58,027 nucleotides of DNA from an uncultured Bacteroidales bacterium (GCA_905235135.1 CAJOKR010000021.1:1-58027); one strand, 5' to 3'. Positions 41,153-52,005 are shown, counted from the first letter of the stretch. Notes: generated from the letters alone by a model not told the origin. Numbers and translations are program-made.

Positions 41153-41231
41153 TATAGGTTTAAGGTTTAAGGGGTTGACATGTCGTTATCCTTAAACCTT
41201 AAACCTTAAACCTTAAACCCTCAACCTTAAA
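41153..41231. repeat. Inverted heptamer array (TTTAAGG / CCTTAAA)
   Basis: Two TTTAAGG units on the left face four CCTTAAA units on the right, across an 18-nt spacer that contains GACATGTC. The arms can pair over about 17 bp. It abuts the stop of the giant secreted-protein gene. Confidence 0.9.
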
Positions 41232-41232
41232 C

Positions 41233-44200
41233 TTACTTCTTCACAAACGTCTTCGTCACCGCGCCCTGCTCCGTCGTGACGCGCACGAAGTACATGCCGT
41301 TGGCGAGGCCGGAAACGTTGATGCGGGCCGGGTTCTCGATAACGTTCACGGTGTTGATGAGTTTGCCATAAACATCATACACCTCCATTGAGGTCATGTT
41401 CACGTCGCCATCCACTCGGATGTCAACGTATTCGCGGGCTGGGTTCGGGTACAGCGTCACACTGCTCTCCAACCAGCTGTTGATGCCCACATTCTTGGTG
41501 GTCGCGGAGGTCCATTCGCCGTTCTCGGGACGATAGTGGACGTTCCAGCTGCTCACGTTGGCGTTGGCGTCCCAGGTGATACCGATGACCTCGTTGGCCA
41601 CGAGGGTGGTGTCAAGACCGGTGGGTGCGTCGCAAGGTTCGGGAGTGTCGTCGGGCAATGTGGTGAAGGTCAGCTCGTTGCCATATACGGTGTTGCCGTT
41701 GAAGGTGATGAATGCGCGGAAGGTGTATCCTGTGTTGGCGGTCAGGCCCGTGAGCGCGTGCGTCAGCGTGGCACCCGTCACCGTCACCGGCGTGTAAGCA
41801 CCGCCGGCCGTGGCTCTCCATTCGAAGCCCTTGGCCGTGATGGTTACGTTGTCGGGATTCGTGATGCTGCCGTTCAGGGTGGCACCCGTCTGCGAGATGT
41901 TCGTGGCAGCGGCGGTAGTCACGGTCGGGTCGGTGACGACCGGACCAGTCGTGTCGGCGTAGTTCACCACTACGTCGTCCACCCAGTAGGTGCAGGATTC
42001 GCTGTAACCGCTCGGCACACCAATCAGGATGTACATGCCCGTGCCGGTATAGCTTGCAAACGGAACGGTCACCTGCGTCCAGTCGGAGGTCAGCGTGTCG
42101 ATGCTGGCCACCACCGTGATGTTGTCAATGCTGTTGAAGTCATCGGAAACGCTGATTTGCAGCGGATGCGTGGAACCGACGGTCTTCTTCGCCATGAAGG
42201 AGATCTGCAGACCGTTCAGGCTCGTCACATCGAGCAAGGGCAGCCGCACGTAGCCGTAGGAGGAGGAACTGGAGTTGGTGCCCACCTGCAGCGATTTTGT
42301 GCCGGAATAGTACTGCGTGCTGTAAATGTAGGCGTAACCCGACATGTTGGCGGACTCATACTTCTTCCAGCAATCCGGGGAATACCAGTCGGCGTAGCTG
42401 TCGAAGTTCTCCATGAGCGGCAGCTGGTAGGCATCGCAGGCGGTGCGGAACGTCTCTTTGGCGGTCCATTCGCTCATGTCGTTGGTGCCGCAAACCGCAC
42501 GTACATAGACATCGTATTTGGTGTTCGGCAGCAGGTTCTGCAGCTGGTAATAAGCCGTGCCGTTCACCGTTACATTCGTGCCCGAACCAATCGTGAAGTT
42601 CTCCAAACCATACTCTAACTCCCACTGGGTTTCCGTTGCGCCGGGCACCCAATAGACATCCGCACTGTAGGCGAGGATGCCGCTGATGGTAAGGCCGGTC
42701 GGCACGGGGCAGGAGGGCAGCGTGGTAAAGGTCACGGTGCCGGTCTGGTCGTCGCCGGGTACACCGTTACACATCGTCACCACGTAAACTGAATAGTTAG
42801 TGTTGGAGGTGAGTCCTGTAATCGTGTTGCCTGTGGTGGAGGTGACGTTCATGCTGTTCCAAGTGTCTGTGGAAGTACCTGTTACACCATAGTAGATGAC
42901 CCAAGCGTTGTGGTCGGTGTTGTCATCGGTGAAGGAAACGTCAGCTGTGAAGGCGGTCACATTGTCCACTGTGACGGAGCTGTAGGCCGGGGCAGGACAG
43001 TCAGGGATAATCTCCACTGTGAAGTCGTCCATGTTCCATCCGGCGTCGCTGGCGGTCGTGCCCGTGAAGAGGATGGCGATGCGGCCGGAAGTGGCTTGCA
43101 CGTTGTTGAAGTCGAACGGACCCATGTAGTTGCCGTTGCCACCGGCGGAGGAACCGCGCGGTCCGGGCGTGCCGGCATCACCCAGCACTTCGAAAGAAGA
43201 GGTGTCTGCCAAATCGGTGATCACACCGACGACGGCCGTGGTGGTTACACCCCATTTGGTGCTCCAGAAGGACATGCGCAGCTCGTGGATGTCGTTGGTG
43301 AATGCAGGAAGCACCAGCATATTGGTACTGCCCTTGAACTCGACGGTGTTGCCACCCGAATGGGCTGCTTCGCCGTAGTTCAGCAGCATTTTGGGATAGG
43401 TGTTGCCGCTGCTGTTGGTATAAACGACGGGCGTCTCCCAGCAGGCAAAGGCTGCGCTGGGGTTGGTCTCAAAGTTCTCGAACCACGGTTGGGCTTGCGT
43501 GACGGTGAATGCACCGCAGTCGGTGGTGAACTCGGCTTCGGCCCATAAGCTGTACTCGCCGCCGCCGCAGTCGGAACGCAAACGCACCTTGTAGGTGGTG
43601 TTGGGGTTAAGACCGGTGATTACTTCGGACATGGAAGTCACCGTGCCCATGCTGACCCAAGTGGTGTCTGCCAGTGGACGATACTCCATCTCCCAAGCGG
43701 ATTCCATGTAGCCGGGCACCCAGTTCACAGTCGCGCCGTCGCTGGTGATGTTGGTGACGTTAATATTCGGGGACGCACAAGTGGTGGTCGTATCGCAAGC
43801 CGCGCCGAAAATCACGTTGTTACGGGCGGAAGTGGAGCTGCCGCCGGAAGGCGCGGAGGTGGTGCTGTAGGCACTGCCATCCTGATACACGTAACGGGAG
43901 GCCGTGAACGGAGCCGTGTGCGTGCGCCAGGTGTTACCGTTCGTCCAAGAACCGGTCATGTCCATCACAATCAGCAACAGATTGTCCGTGCCGTTGTATT
44001 CGAACGGCGTGGAGAAGCTGAAAGTGTTGAGACCCGCCTGTAGCTGTTGCGGCGCGTCGAACACGAGCTGGGCGTTGGTGGCATCAATCCAGTTGTCACT
44101 GTTGGTCTCGGAAGTGTGCATCAAGTAAATTTTGTAAGTGCGGTTGACGGCGTAGTTTGCCATGTCGAACGTCACCGACTCAATGCTTCTCGGCGATCCG

Positions 44201-47200
44201 ATTTCAGAAGCGAGGAAGAGCTGCTGGGTGTAGGAATATTTGTAGTAGCCGTAGGAAGGCAGATAGTTGTTGGCATCCGTGCCGTTGCCGATGGTGAAGT
44301 CACCGCCCACCAGGCAGTTGGTGTGGAAGGTCTCCATCACCCAGTCGCCCGTGGAGAGGTCGGCGCAGGTCGGCATCACCCGCACGTCGTAGTAGGTGGA
44401 ATAGTTCAGACCGCCCAGCAGGTAGGAGGTCTCCGTGACGTTATCGACCGTGACCCAGTTCTCAGTGCCGCCCTCGGCATATTCAAGGGTGTAGCTATCG
44501 ACCGTGCCGAAGAAGCCGGGCTGCCAGCTCACGATGGCCGAGGTGCCGGTAATGTCGGAAACCGTCAGGTCGTTGACCGGTGAGCAGTCGGGGGCGTAGT
44601 CGATTGTCAGATCGTCGATGTAGTAACCGCAGCTGGATGCATTGGAGACACGGAAAGCGATGTACTTGCCGGTGCCCTGGTAGCCGTCGAACTTCACGAA
44701 CTGCTCCTTATAGGCGTAGGTGTTCATCATGGAGAGGTCGATGGTGTCCACTGGAACGAACGTGGAGTCCGCATCCTTGTCGGTCATCACACCCACTTCC
44801 AATGTGCCGGAGGAACCCGTACGGCAAGCCCAGAAGTTAACCATCAGCTGGCTCACATCGAAGCTCTGGTCCAGTTCGGGCGCAATAGCAATGTTATAAC
44901 AGTTGGAAGTCCAGTGGAAGTCCAGGAAATGCGTGCCACTGTGGGCGTAGTTATTACTGGGAACATAGACGTAGTGAGCAGGATCGGAAGCGAAACGGCT
45001 CCAGCAGAGGATGTAGTTGTCTTGCGAGGTGGAATAGATTCCCGTCTCAAAATCTTCGAAATAAGGAAGTTGAGAAATCGGGCCGCAGTCGGTGCGGAAG
45101 TTAGCGTCGATGGAGGTGCTCTCCAAACCGCCGCAGTCCGCCCACACATAAACGTCGTATTCAGTGTTCGGGTTCAGCCCGTAAATGGTGTAGAAGGTGT
45201 CGTAAGCGGTCTCCACCGTGCCCTCGCCGGGGGTGAAGCCGTCAGGGCCGTATTCGACGAACCAAGAGGAAGCGTAGCCGGCCTCGGTCCAGTGGATGTC
45301 CACCGTTTCGGAAGTCACGGCATCCACCACTAAGTCGGTCGGGTGGGCGCAGGTGGGGATGTAGTCCAGGTTAATGTCGTCCAAGCGGATGTAGTCGCTG
45401 CCGTTGCCTTGGGTCACACGGAAGGCGATGTAGTGACCGCTACCCGTATAGTCGGCCAAGGAATACTCAATCAGAGCCCAGGGACCGAGCGGCATCGTAT
45501 CCAGAATTTCAAAGGTAGTCGGGTCGCTCTTATCGGTCATCACACCGAGCTCGAAAACGACGTTGGAGCTTTCCGTCCTTCTCAACCAGAAGGAGATTTG
45601 CAGCTCGTTCAAGTTGATGCTCTCATCAACCTTGGGCATGATGGCAATATTGGTGATGTTGGAACCGTCACTGAACTTCAGCAGGCCGCTTCCAGAGTGA
45701 GCAGCGGAAGTCGAATAGTAGAACACCGGTTCGGAAGGATTGGAACCGTAACGATCCCAGCAATAGACGTAAGCGTTGGTGCTGGAACCATAGATGTCAC
45801 TGCCGTCGAAGTCCTGGATGTAAGGAAGCGTGGTGATAGCCTCGCATTCGGTGCGGAAGGTGACAATCTCCGACCACTCACTCTGGCTGTTGCTGCCGCA
45901 GAGGGTCCGTACGCGCACCTGGTACTGGGTGTTGGATTCCAGTCCGTACAGTGTGTAGGAACTGCCGGTAATCGTGCCCGTGGAGGACCAGTCGGCATCG
46001 CCGTCGGCCTTGTACTCGATCTCGCAATTCTGCGTAGCGTTCGGGTTGAACCAGGAAATCTCGGCGGAAGCGTCATCCACCAGACCCAAGACCAGCGTGT
46101 TCGGGGTGATGCAGCCCGCCACGTCGCAGGCCATCAGCCGGATGTTGTCAACATTGGGTTTCAGCTTACCGGTGGCTGGCATGTTGGTGATGCTCCAGTT
46201 GGCGTCCGCATCGTTGTTGTATTCGCACTGCGAACGGTTCACACCCGTGTTCGAGGTGTAGAACTTGTTGTCGCTGCTGCTGTAGGTGCTGCCCGTGATG
46301 TCGTTCACAATCAGCAGCAGGTTGTCGTAGCCGTTGTAGTAGAAGTTGCTGTCGAAGGGGATTTCCACCCAGCGGTCAGGACCGTTGGTGTTGAAGGCCA
46401 CCGGACCGGAATAGACGTGCACATAGTCGCCGATCGGGGTTGCCCACACATTCTGCGTGAAGACGGAGTCGGCGGTGTGTGCGAGGTAGATGTCCAACGT
46501 ACGGGTGATCTGCGTGGAGAGGTTGTACTGGAAGGACAAGCTGCTGAACTCGGCCGAGACATTGTTGAAGTCGCTCGGATAGTAGATCTGCTCGGTGAAG
46601 GAGTTGAGGTAGTGGTTGGACATCGGGAAGTGGTTGCCCTCGGTGGTGTGGTTGTTGGTCAGGTAGTTGTTGTTGATGGCCTCGATGGGAGCGATACAGG
46701 GCGTGGTGAAGCCGACGGTTACCTCGGTGCCGTAGTCGCCACCTCCGCAGGGGTCACGCCAGCCATGTACAACAGAATCGGATAGCCGTTGTTGATGCCG
46801 TTGTCCATACGGAAGGCATCACCCAAAAGGGTAATCATGCTGTCGGACTGCATCTCGATCTGGGTTACGGAAGTGCCATGGTTGGAGGCGGAGGATTGGG
46901 TTTGGGAGCCCAGAATTTCGGTATAGGAGTAGCAGTTCGTGCGGGAGCCGTCATGAGAGGTCATACCGCCGAAGTTGGAGTTGGTGGGGTTCAAGGTTCC
47001 CGCAAAATAGGCATTGGTGATGTAATCGTACTGGGCGTTGCCGCCGATACCACCGATATAGTTGCCGCCGATATAACCGGTTACACCGCAGTTCTCGATG
47101 TAGGTGCCGCCGGAGTTGGGATAGTTCGCACCCACGATGCCGCCAATGTTGTTGCCACCGGTACCCTCGATGCGGGCGTTGATGACCAGACATTGACGCA

Positions 47201-47723
47201 CGTAGATGGCGCCGCCGCTGCGGGTCATGCCGGTGATGGCTCCCATCATGCCTTGGGATTTGATGACGGGGTTAATCATCGCCAAAGAGTCGATGGTGCA
47301 GGGGTTTTGAATACAGCCGAAAAGACCGGCGTGGAAATAGCTACTTTTGTCGCAGTAAAGGTTGTAGATGGCGTGGCCGTGGCCGTTGAATATGCCCTTG
47401 AAGGCGTTGCCCGAGGAGGCCGCCTCGCCGGTGGCCGTGGCGTAGCCGCCGATAGGCACCCAGTTGTTGGTACTGTCGCCCGTGTAGTTCAGCCAAATGT
47501 CGCCCGTCAGGTTCAGCGTCTTGCCGTTGAACGAGGTCGTGCCGGCATTCACTAACGATGCGGCACCCGCTAACTGCTCAGGCGTGGAGATGTCAAAAGT
47601 GGTCTGGTTGGCGTCAAACTACGAGATGTCCGCGGTGCCGTCCCAAACGGTCTGTGCCGACACCGGCGCGGCCACGAAGCCGAGCGTCAAGACTGTCAGC
47701 AGAAGAAATAGTACTTTTTTCAT
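41233..47723 (-). pseudogene. Giant GLUG/fibronectin T9SS-secreted protein, interrupted by a TAG and a frameshift
   Basis: About 2,160 codons in total. ATG 47721-47723 begins a signal peptide (MKKVLFLLLTVLTLGF). Codon 35 is TAG (47619-47621), where Trp (TGG) would be natural. The next frame section carries GLUG-type repeats (GGIVGANYPNSGG, GGIGGNA) to about 46760. There a one-base loss shifts the frame; TGG CGT GAC CCC TGC continues as DPCGGGDYGTEVTVGF. Then come many fibronectin type III-like repeats (PNTEYDVYVWADCG, SNTQYQVRVRTLCG), jelly-roll modules (LPYFEDFETG, LPYIQDFDGS), and a type IX sorting tail (LYPNPAREYVDIRV, GMYFVRVTTEQGAV). A big surface adhesin or enzyme-free scaffold is likely. 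Confidence 0.85.
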
Positions 47724-47791
47724 ACTTGTTTGATTTTTAAGATTTATGATTAATATTGATTCTTGAAAAAACGCTTTTTGATAATAATCGG

Positions 47792-47799
47792 CAAAGATA
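47792..47799 (-). promoter_or_regulatory. -7 box (TATCTTTG) for the giant secreted-protein gene
   Basis: Perfect TAnnTTTG on the minus strand, about 70 nt before the start codon. An active promoter suggests the gene is not long dead. Confidence 0.6.
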
Positions 47800-47830
47800 C
47801 TACATTTATAAACGAAAGGGGCGTGAATGT

Positions 47831-47875
47831 TATCAATAAGTTATGAACAAAATAAGTAAAAATTGTTGATAACGA
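47831..47875. promoter_or_regulatory. Inverted repeat, possible operator
   Basis: GTTATCAA near the left and TTGATAAC near the right are exact complements, with AGTTATGAACA between them, in the divergent spacer of the giant gene and the CobW gene. It could be a regulator site; no factor is identified. Confidence 0.3.
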
Positions 47876-47935
47876 AGGAGTTCGGCGTTGCGAGCACGAT
47901 TGCGGAGATGCTGGTACAGGTAACCTAAAAAATCG

Positions 47936-47943
47936 TATCTTCG
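47936..47943 (+). promoter_or_regulatory. -7 box (TATCTTCG) for the CobW-type gene
   Basis: One mismatch from TAnnTTTG, 24 nt before the ATG at 47967. Confidence 0.4.
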
Positions 47944-47966
47944 CGCCTCGAAAAATTCAAGATATT

Positions 47967-49262
47967 ATGACGAAGAAAGATGTGCCGGTTCTCCTGCTGA
48001 CAGGCTATTTGGGAAGCGGAAAGACAACGTTGGTGAACCATATTCTGACCAACCGCAAGGGTATCAAGTTTGCGGTGATAGTCAATGATATAGGCGAAGT
48101 GAATATCGATGCCTCCCTCATCCAGAAGGGTGGGGTGGTGGCCCAGAAGGACGACAGCTTAGTGGCCCTGCAGAACGGCTGCATCTGCTGCACGCTGAAG
48201 ATGGATCTGGTCGATCAGCTGTCGGATTTGGTCAAGACGCAGCAGTTCGACTACATAGTCATCGAGGCCAGCGGCATCTGCGAGCCGGAGCCCATCGCCC
48301 GCACCATCTCCACCATCCCGAAGATGAACCCCAAATATACGGCGTATGGCACCCCGCGCCTCGATTGCATCGTCACCGTGGTGGATGCCCTGCGGATGCA
48401 GAGCGAGTTTTCCTGCGGCGGCGATTTGGAACGTGAGGACATCGGCGAAGAGGACATCGAGAACCTGCTCGTCCAGCAGATTGAGTTTTGTAACATCGTG
48501 CTGCTCAACAAGGTGGATGAGGTGAGCAAAGACGAGATTATGCATCTGCGTCAGATTATCACCCACCTTAACCCCGGCGCTATCATAATCGAAACCAATT
48601 ACGCACAGGTCGATCTTGATCGTATTGTGGATACCCATGCTTTTGATTACGAGCACGTTGCCATCTCCACGGGCTGGGTGCGCGAACTTGAACGCGAGAC
48701 CACCGAAGAGGAGGAGCGCGAGGCCCGCGCCGACCATCATCACCACGACGATGATGACGATGACCACGAAGAACATGAACATCATCACCACCACCACGAT
48801 GATGATGACGACGATGACGAGGAGGAACATGACCACGACCATCATGGACATCATCACCACCACCATCACGACCACGAGGGTGGGGAAGTGGAAGAATATG
48901 GCATCTCCACGTTCGTCTATTACCGCCGTAAGGCTTTCAAGATTGCGGAATTCAACAAGTTCCTTTCAAAGAAACGGCCGAAAAACATCATCCGGGCTAA
49001 GGGTGTGTGCTATTTCCGGGAGTACCGCAGCATGTCGTATCTCTACGAGCAGGCGGGCGTGCAGCAGAAGCTCACCGAGGCCGGCCTCTGGTATGCCACC
49101 GCGCCCGAGGAGGATTTGGTGCAGCTGATGCAGGAGGATCCCTCCTTCATGCGCGACTGGGACCCCGAATACGGCGACCGCATGATCAAAATCGTCTTCA
49201 TCGGCCAAAATATGGACAAGGAAGCATTAACCCGCGAATTGGACGACTGCCTCGAAGACTAA
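47967..49262 (+). CDS. CobW/G3E-family GTPase with long His/Asp metal-binding insert
   Basis: A 431-residue G3E GTPase: Walker A TGYLGSGKTTLVNHIL, the metal site GCICC (near residue 72), Walker B IVIEASGICEP, NKVD for guanine, and a CobW C-terminal domain (IRAKGVCYFR ... RMIKIVFIGQNMD). Between them, residues about 256-304, lies an almost pure run of His, Asp and Glu. Family knowledge: such proteins are metal chaperones, often for zinc, loaded or sensed through CxCC and His-rich loops. No vitamin B12 genes are nearby, so metal homeostasis is the likelier role. Confidence 0.88.
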   Translation: MTKKDVPVLLLTGYLGSGKTTLVNHILTNRKGIKFAVIVNDIGEVNIDASLIQKGGVVAQKDDSLVALQNGCICCTLKMDLVDQLSDLVKTQQFDYIVIEASGICEPEPIARTISTIPKMNPKYTAYGTPRLDCIVTVVDALRMQSEFSCGGDLEREDIGEEDIENLLVQQIEFCNIVLLNKVDEVSKDEIMHLRQIITHLNPGAIIIETNYAQVDLDRIVDTHAFDYEHVAISTGWVRELERETTEEEEREARADHHHHDDDDDDHEEHEHHHHHHDDDDDDDEEEHDHDHHGHHHHHHHDHEGGEVEEYGISTFVYYRRKAFKIAEFNKFLSKKRPKNIIRAKGVCYFREYRSMSYLYEQAGVQQKLTEAGLWYATAPEEDLVQLMQEDPSFMRDWDPEYGDRMIKIVFIGQNMDKEALTRELDDCLED

Positions 49263-49293
49263 ACTCTGAACTCTAAACTCTAAACTCTGAACT
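49263..49293. repeat. Heptamer array (AACTCTA/AACTCTG)
   Basis: Four 7-nt units starting directly after the TAA of the CobW-type gene. Confidence 0.9.
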
Positions 49294-49299
49294 AATATT

Positions 49300-50118
49300 A
49301 TGAGCAGCATCCTACTTATCGGTGATATTGTCGGTTACGGAAATCTGGGCATGTCCGTCATGACCCCGATTCTGTCTCACCTCGGATATGAGATCTACCG
49401 GCTTCCCTCCTCCATGGTCTCCAACAACTTCAGTTACGGAAAGTTCGCTGTGCTCGACACCACGGACTACATGCGGCAGTGCATCGACATTTGGGAGGAG
49501 CAGGGCTTCAACGTGGATGCGGTCTGCACGGGCTATCTCGTATCGGAGGAGCAGACGCGCATCGTGACCGACTATTGCCGGAAACTGAAGTCCCGCGGCA
49601 CGTTCATCTTCGTCGATCCCATCATGGCTGACGACGGCAAACTCTACAACGGCGCTACCGATGAAACGGTGGCCTACATGCGGAGCGTCTGCAAGGTGGC
49701 CGACCTGATTGTGCCTAATGTGACGGAAGCCAAATTCCTGGCAGACAAATATTTGGATAAGGACGACCTTACCTCGGACGAGGCAGAGGATCTGATTCAG
49801 ACGTTGCACGAATTAGGTAACAATTCGGTGATTATCTCCAGTATGTTGATGGATGGACAAACCTGCACAATGCTGTATGACAAGGGGTTAGAACGTACCA
49901 TTGTGTTGCCTTACCGTCAGGTGGCGGCGCAGTTCTCCGGCACGGGCGATGTCTTCTCCTCCGTGACTATCGGTCAGTATCTGAAAGGCAATACCTTGGA
50001 AGACAGTGTTTTGAAGGCGATGAACTTTGTGGCGCACGTCATCGAAGCCAACCAACATTTCCTCAAACAGGACAACGGCATCCCCATCGAGCGCCATTTC
50101 GACGAGCTGTTGCGATAG
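49300..50118 (+). CDS. Pyridoxal/pyridoxamine kinase-family protein
   Basis: A 272-residue ribokinase-like kinase. N-terminal SSILLIGDIVGYGNLGMSVM, middle TFIFVDPIMADDGKLYNG and LIVPNVTEAKFL, and the anion hole FSGTGDVFSS match the PdxK/PdxY group that phosphorylates B6 vitamers. The first motif usually reads SHVAYGHVG; here GDIVGYGNLG, so substrate range may differ. It abuts a repeat array immediately after its stop. Confidence 0.8.
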   Translation: MSSILLIGDIVGYGNLGMSVMTPILSHLGYEIYRLPSSMVSNNFSYGKFAVLDTTDYMRQCIDIWEEQGFNVDAVCTGYLVSEEQTRIVTDYCRKLKSRGTFIFVDPIMADDGKLYNGATDETVAYMRSVCKVADLIVPNVTEAKFLADKYLDKDDLTSDEAEDLIQTLHELGNNSVIISSMLMDGQTCTMLYDKGLERTIVLPYRQVAAQFSGTGDVFSSVTIGQYLKGNTLEDSVLKAMNFVAHVIEANQHFLKQDNGIPIERHFDELLR

Positions 50119-50267
50119 GGTTTAAGGTTTAAGGTTTAAGGTTTAAGGTTTAAGGTTTAAGGTTTAAGGTTTAAGGTTTAAGGTTTAAGGTTTAAGGTTT
50201 AAGGTTTAAGGTTTAAGGTTTAAGGTTTAAGGTTTAAGGTTTAAGGTTTAAGGTTTAAGTCTTAAGT
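50119..50267. repeat. Near-perfect TTTAAGG heptamer array
   Basis: About 19 consecutive TTTAAGG units ending in TTTAAGTCTTAAGTC. It fills the entire space between two convergent genes, reaching to within a few bases of both stop codons. Confidence 0.97.
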
Positions 50268-50269
50268 CA

Positions 50270-51868
50270 TTATTCCTTCTCCCAAAAATCAGCATTTTCA
50301 ATTCCCAGTTCCTCGGGGTCGAAGCTCGGTTCCACACCTTGTTTTTTGTCCTTTTCGTAGTTGCGGAGGGCTTGCAGCGCCTTTGGGGAGAGCAGCAGGA
50401 TGGCCACGAGGTTGATCCAGGCCATGGAGCCCACGCCGATGTCGCCCAAGACCCAGGCGGTGTTGCCGGTGGTCAGGGAGCCGAGGAACACCATGGTGAT
50501 GGTGCTGAGACGCAGAATCCATACGATGACTTTTTCGCTGCGGTCGTCGCCGAAAACGCGGTCGGCACGTTCCAGCTCTTCCTTTTCCTGTTCGATCGTT
50601 TCAGGACTTTGTCCTTTGTCCCGCATCCGGCGCAGCTGCCACCGGCGGAAACGGCTGAAGAGGAAGATGAGGTTAGTCTCGGCGTAGTAGTAATAGGCCA
50701 TGATGGTGGTGAAGGCGAAGAAGAAGAGGGCGATGGAGATCAGGTTTCCGGCGGCGCGTTGGCCGATGATGGCTCCGATGGCGCTGATGGTGTAGAATAC
50801 GCCGGGCTCGCCGGGAGGCGCGTCGGGGTTCTGTTGCAGGTAGGTGACCGTGGACTCGCCTGGGGCCGTCACCTGCACGTTGTCGATGATGTTGTAGGTC
50901 TGGCAGGCGAGGATCATCATGGCCGTGGCGGTGCAGACCAGCAGGGTATCGATATAGACAGAGAAAGCCTGCACGAGGCCCTGTTTCACGGGGTGGCTCA
51001 CCTTGGCGGCGGCGGCCACGATGGGGCCCGTGCCCTGACCGGCCTCGTTGGAGTAGATGCCGCGCTTCACGCCCCACGAGATGGTGCTGCCGAGGATGGC
51101 GGAACCTAACGGACCAGCGCCCACCGCGCCGCGCAGCATCTCGACGAAGACGCTGGGTACCAGCTTGTAATGGGCGATGAGCACTATGATGGAGAGCAGG
51201 ATGTAGAGGATGGCCATAAAGGGGGCGACGACTTGCGCCACGTTAGCGATGCGCTTCACCCCGCCGATGATGACCAGGCCGATGAGCAGCGCGACCGCGA
51301 GTCCTACTATCCACGGGGCGATGCCGAAAGTCTGCGACATGGAGAGGGCGATGCCGTTGCACTGCACCGGCGGCATGAAGAAGCCGCAGGCAAGGGCCGT
51401 GATGACCGCGAACACGCAGCCGAAGAAGGTGCTGTGGAGCCCTTTCTCGATGTAGTAGGCTGGGCCGCCGCGGAACTGCCCGTTGTGGTTCTCCTTGAAA
51501 ATCTGGGCGAGCGTGGCCTCCACGAAGGCGCTGCCGGCCCCGAAGAAGGCAATGACCCACATCCAGACGATTGCGCCCGGACCGCCGAAGCCGATGGCCG
51601 TGGCCACTCCCACAATGTTGCCCGTGCCCACGCGCCCCGACAGTGCCATCGCGAACGCCTGGAACGAGGTGATGCCCGTCTTCTGTTTCGTGTCGGTGCT
51701 GAACAGCAGCCGGAACATCTCGCCGAAGCGCCGAACCTGCACAAAACGCGTGCGGAGGGAGAAATAAAGTGCCGACAGCAGGCACAGCCCCACTAACGCC
51801 GGACTCCAAATCCAGCTGTAGAGGGTTTCAATGATGTGGGTTGCTCGTGAAATATCCAATAGAACCAT
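50270..51868 (-). CDS. AgcS/AlsT-type sodium:alanine (amino acid) symporter
   Basis: A 532-residue transporter with about eleven membrane helices. Family motifs: GRVGTGNIVGVATAIGFGGPGAIVWMW, ATLAQIFKENHNGQFRGGPAYYIEKGL, and SWGVKRGIYSNEAGQGTGPIVAAAA. It couples sodium influx to alanine or glycine uptake. Slightly longer than the usual 450-500 because of a hydrophilic loop near residues 415-440 and a charged tail. Confidence 0.93.
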   Translation of the reverse strand: MVLLDISRATHIIETLYSWIWSPALVGLCLLSALYFSLRTRFVQVRRFGEMFRLLFSTDTKQKTGITSFQAFAMALSGRVGTGNIVGVATAIGFGGPGAIVWMWVIAFFGAGSAFVEATLAQIFKENHNGQFRGGPAYYIEKGLHSTFFGCVFAVITALACGFFMPPVQCNGIALSMSQTFGIAPWIVGLAVALLIGLVIIGGVKRIANVAQVVAPFMAILYILLSIIVLIAHYKLVPSVFVEMLRGAVGAGPLGSAILGSTISWGVKRGIYSNEAGQGTGPIVAAAAKVSHPVKQGLVQAFSVYIDTLLVCTATAMMILACQTYNIIDNVQVTAPGESTVTYLQQNPDAPPGEPGVFYTISAIGAIIGQRAAGNLISIALFFFAFTTIMAYYYYAETNLIFLFSRFRRWQLRRMRDKGQSPETIEQEKEELERADRVFGDDRSEKVIVWILRLSTITMVFLGSLTTGNTAWVLGDIGVGSMAWINLVAILLLSPKALQALRNYEKDKKQGVEPSFDPEELGIENADFWEKE

Positions 51869-51893
51869 TTTGCCGATTTTAACTTTTACGGTG

Positions 51894-51901
51894 CAAAAGT
51901 A
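51894..51901 (-). promoter_or_regulatory. -7 box (TACTTTTG) for the symporter gene
   Basis: Perfect TAnnTTTG on the minus strand, 26 nt before the start codon. Confidence 0.55.
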
Positions 51902-52005
51902 GTCTTTTTATGGATTGTTTCGCCTTCCGCGATGTAAATCTTTCGAAAGAAATTTCCCAAAGAATAAAATAGATGACAAACAGTCCAAAGTATTCGGATT
52001 TTATA

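Noticed and set aside
45343..46785. 480-codon plus-strand frame inside the giant secreted-protein gene
   Set aside because: Shadow of the repetitive fibronectin region; Val/Gly-rich with no family signature.
47831..47875. Replication origin
   Set aside because: The TTATCAA-type boxes each differ from the DnaA consensus, there is no dnaA or other origin-associated gene nearby, and no extended cluster.
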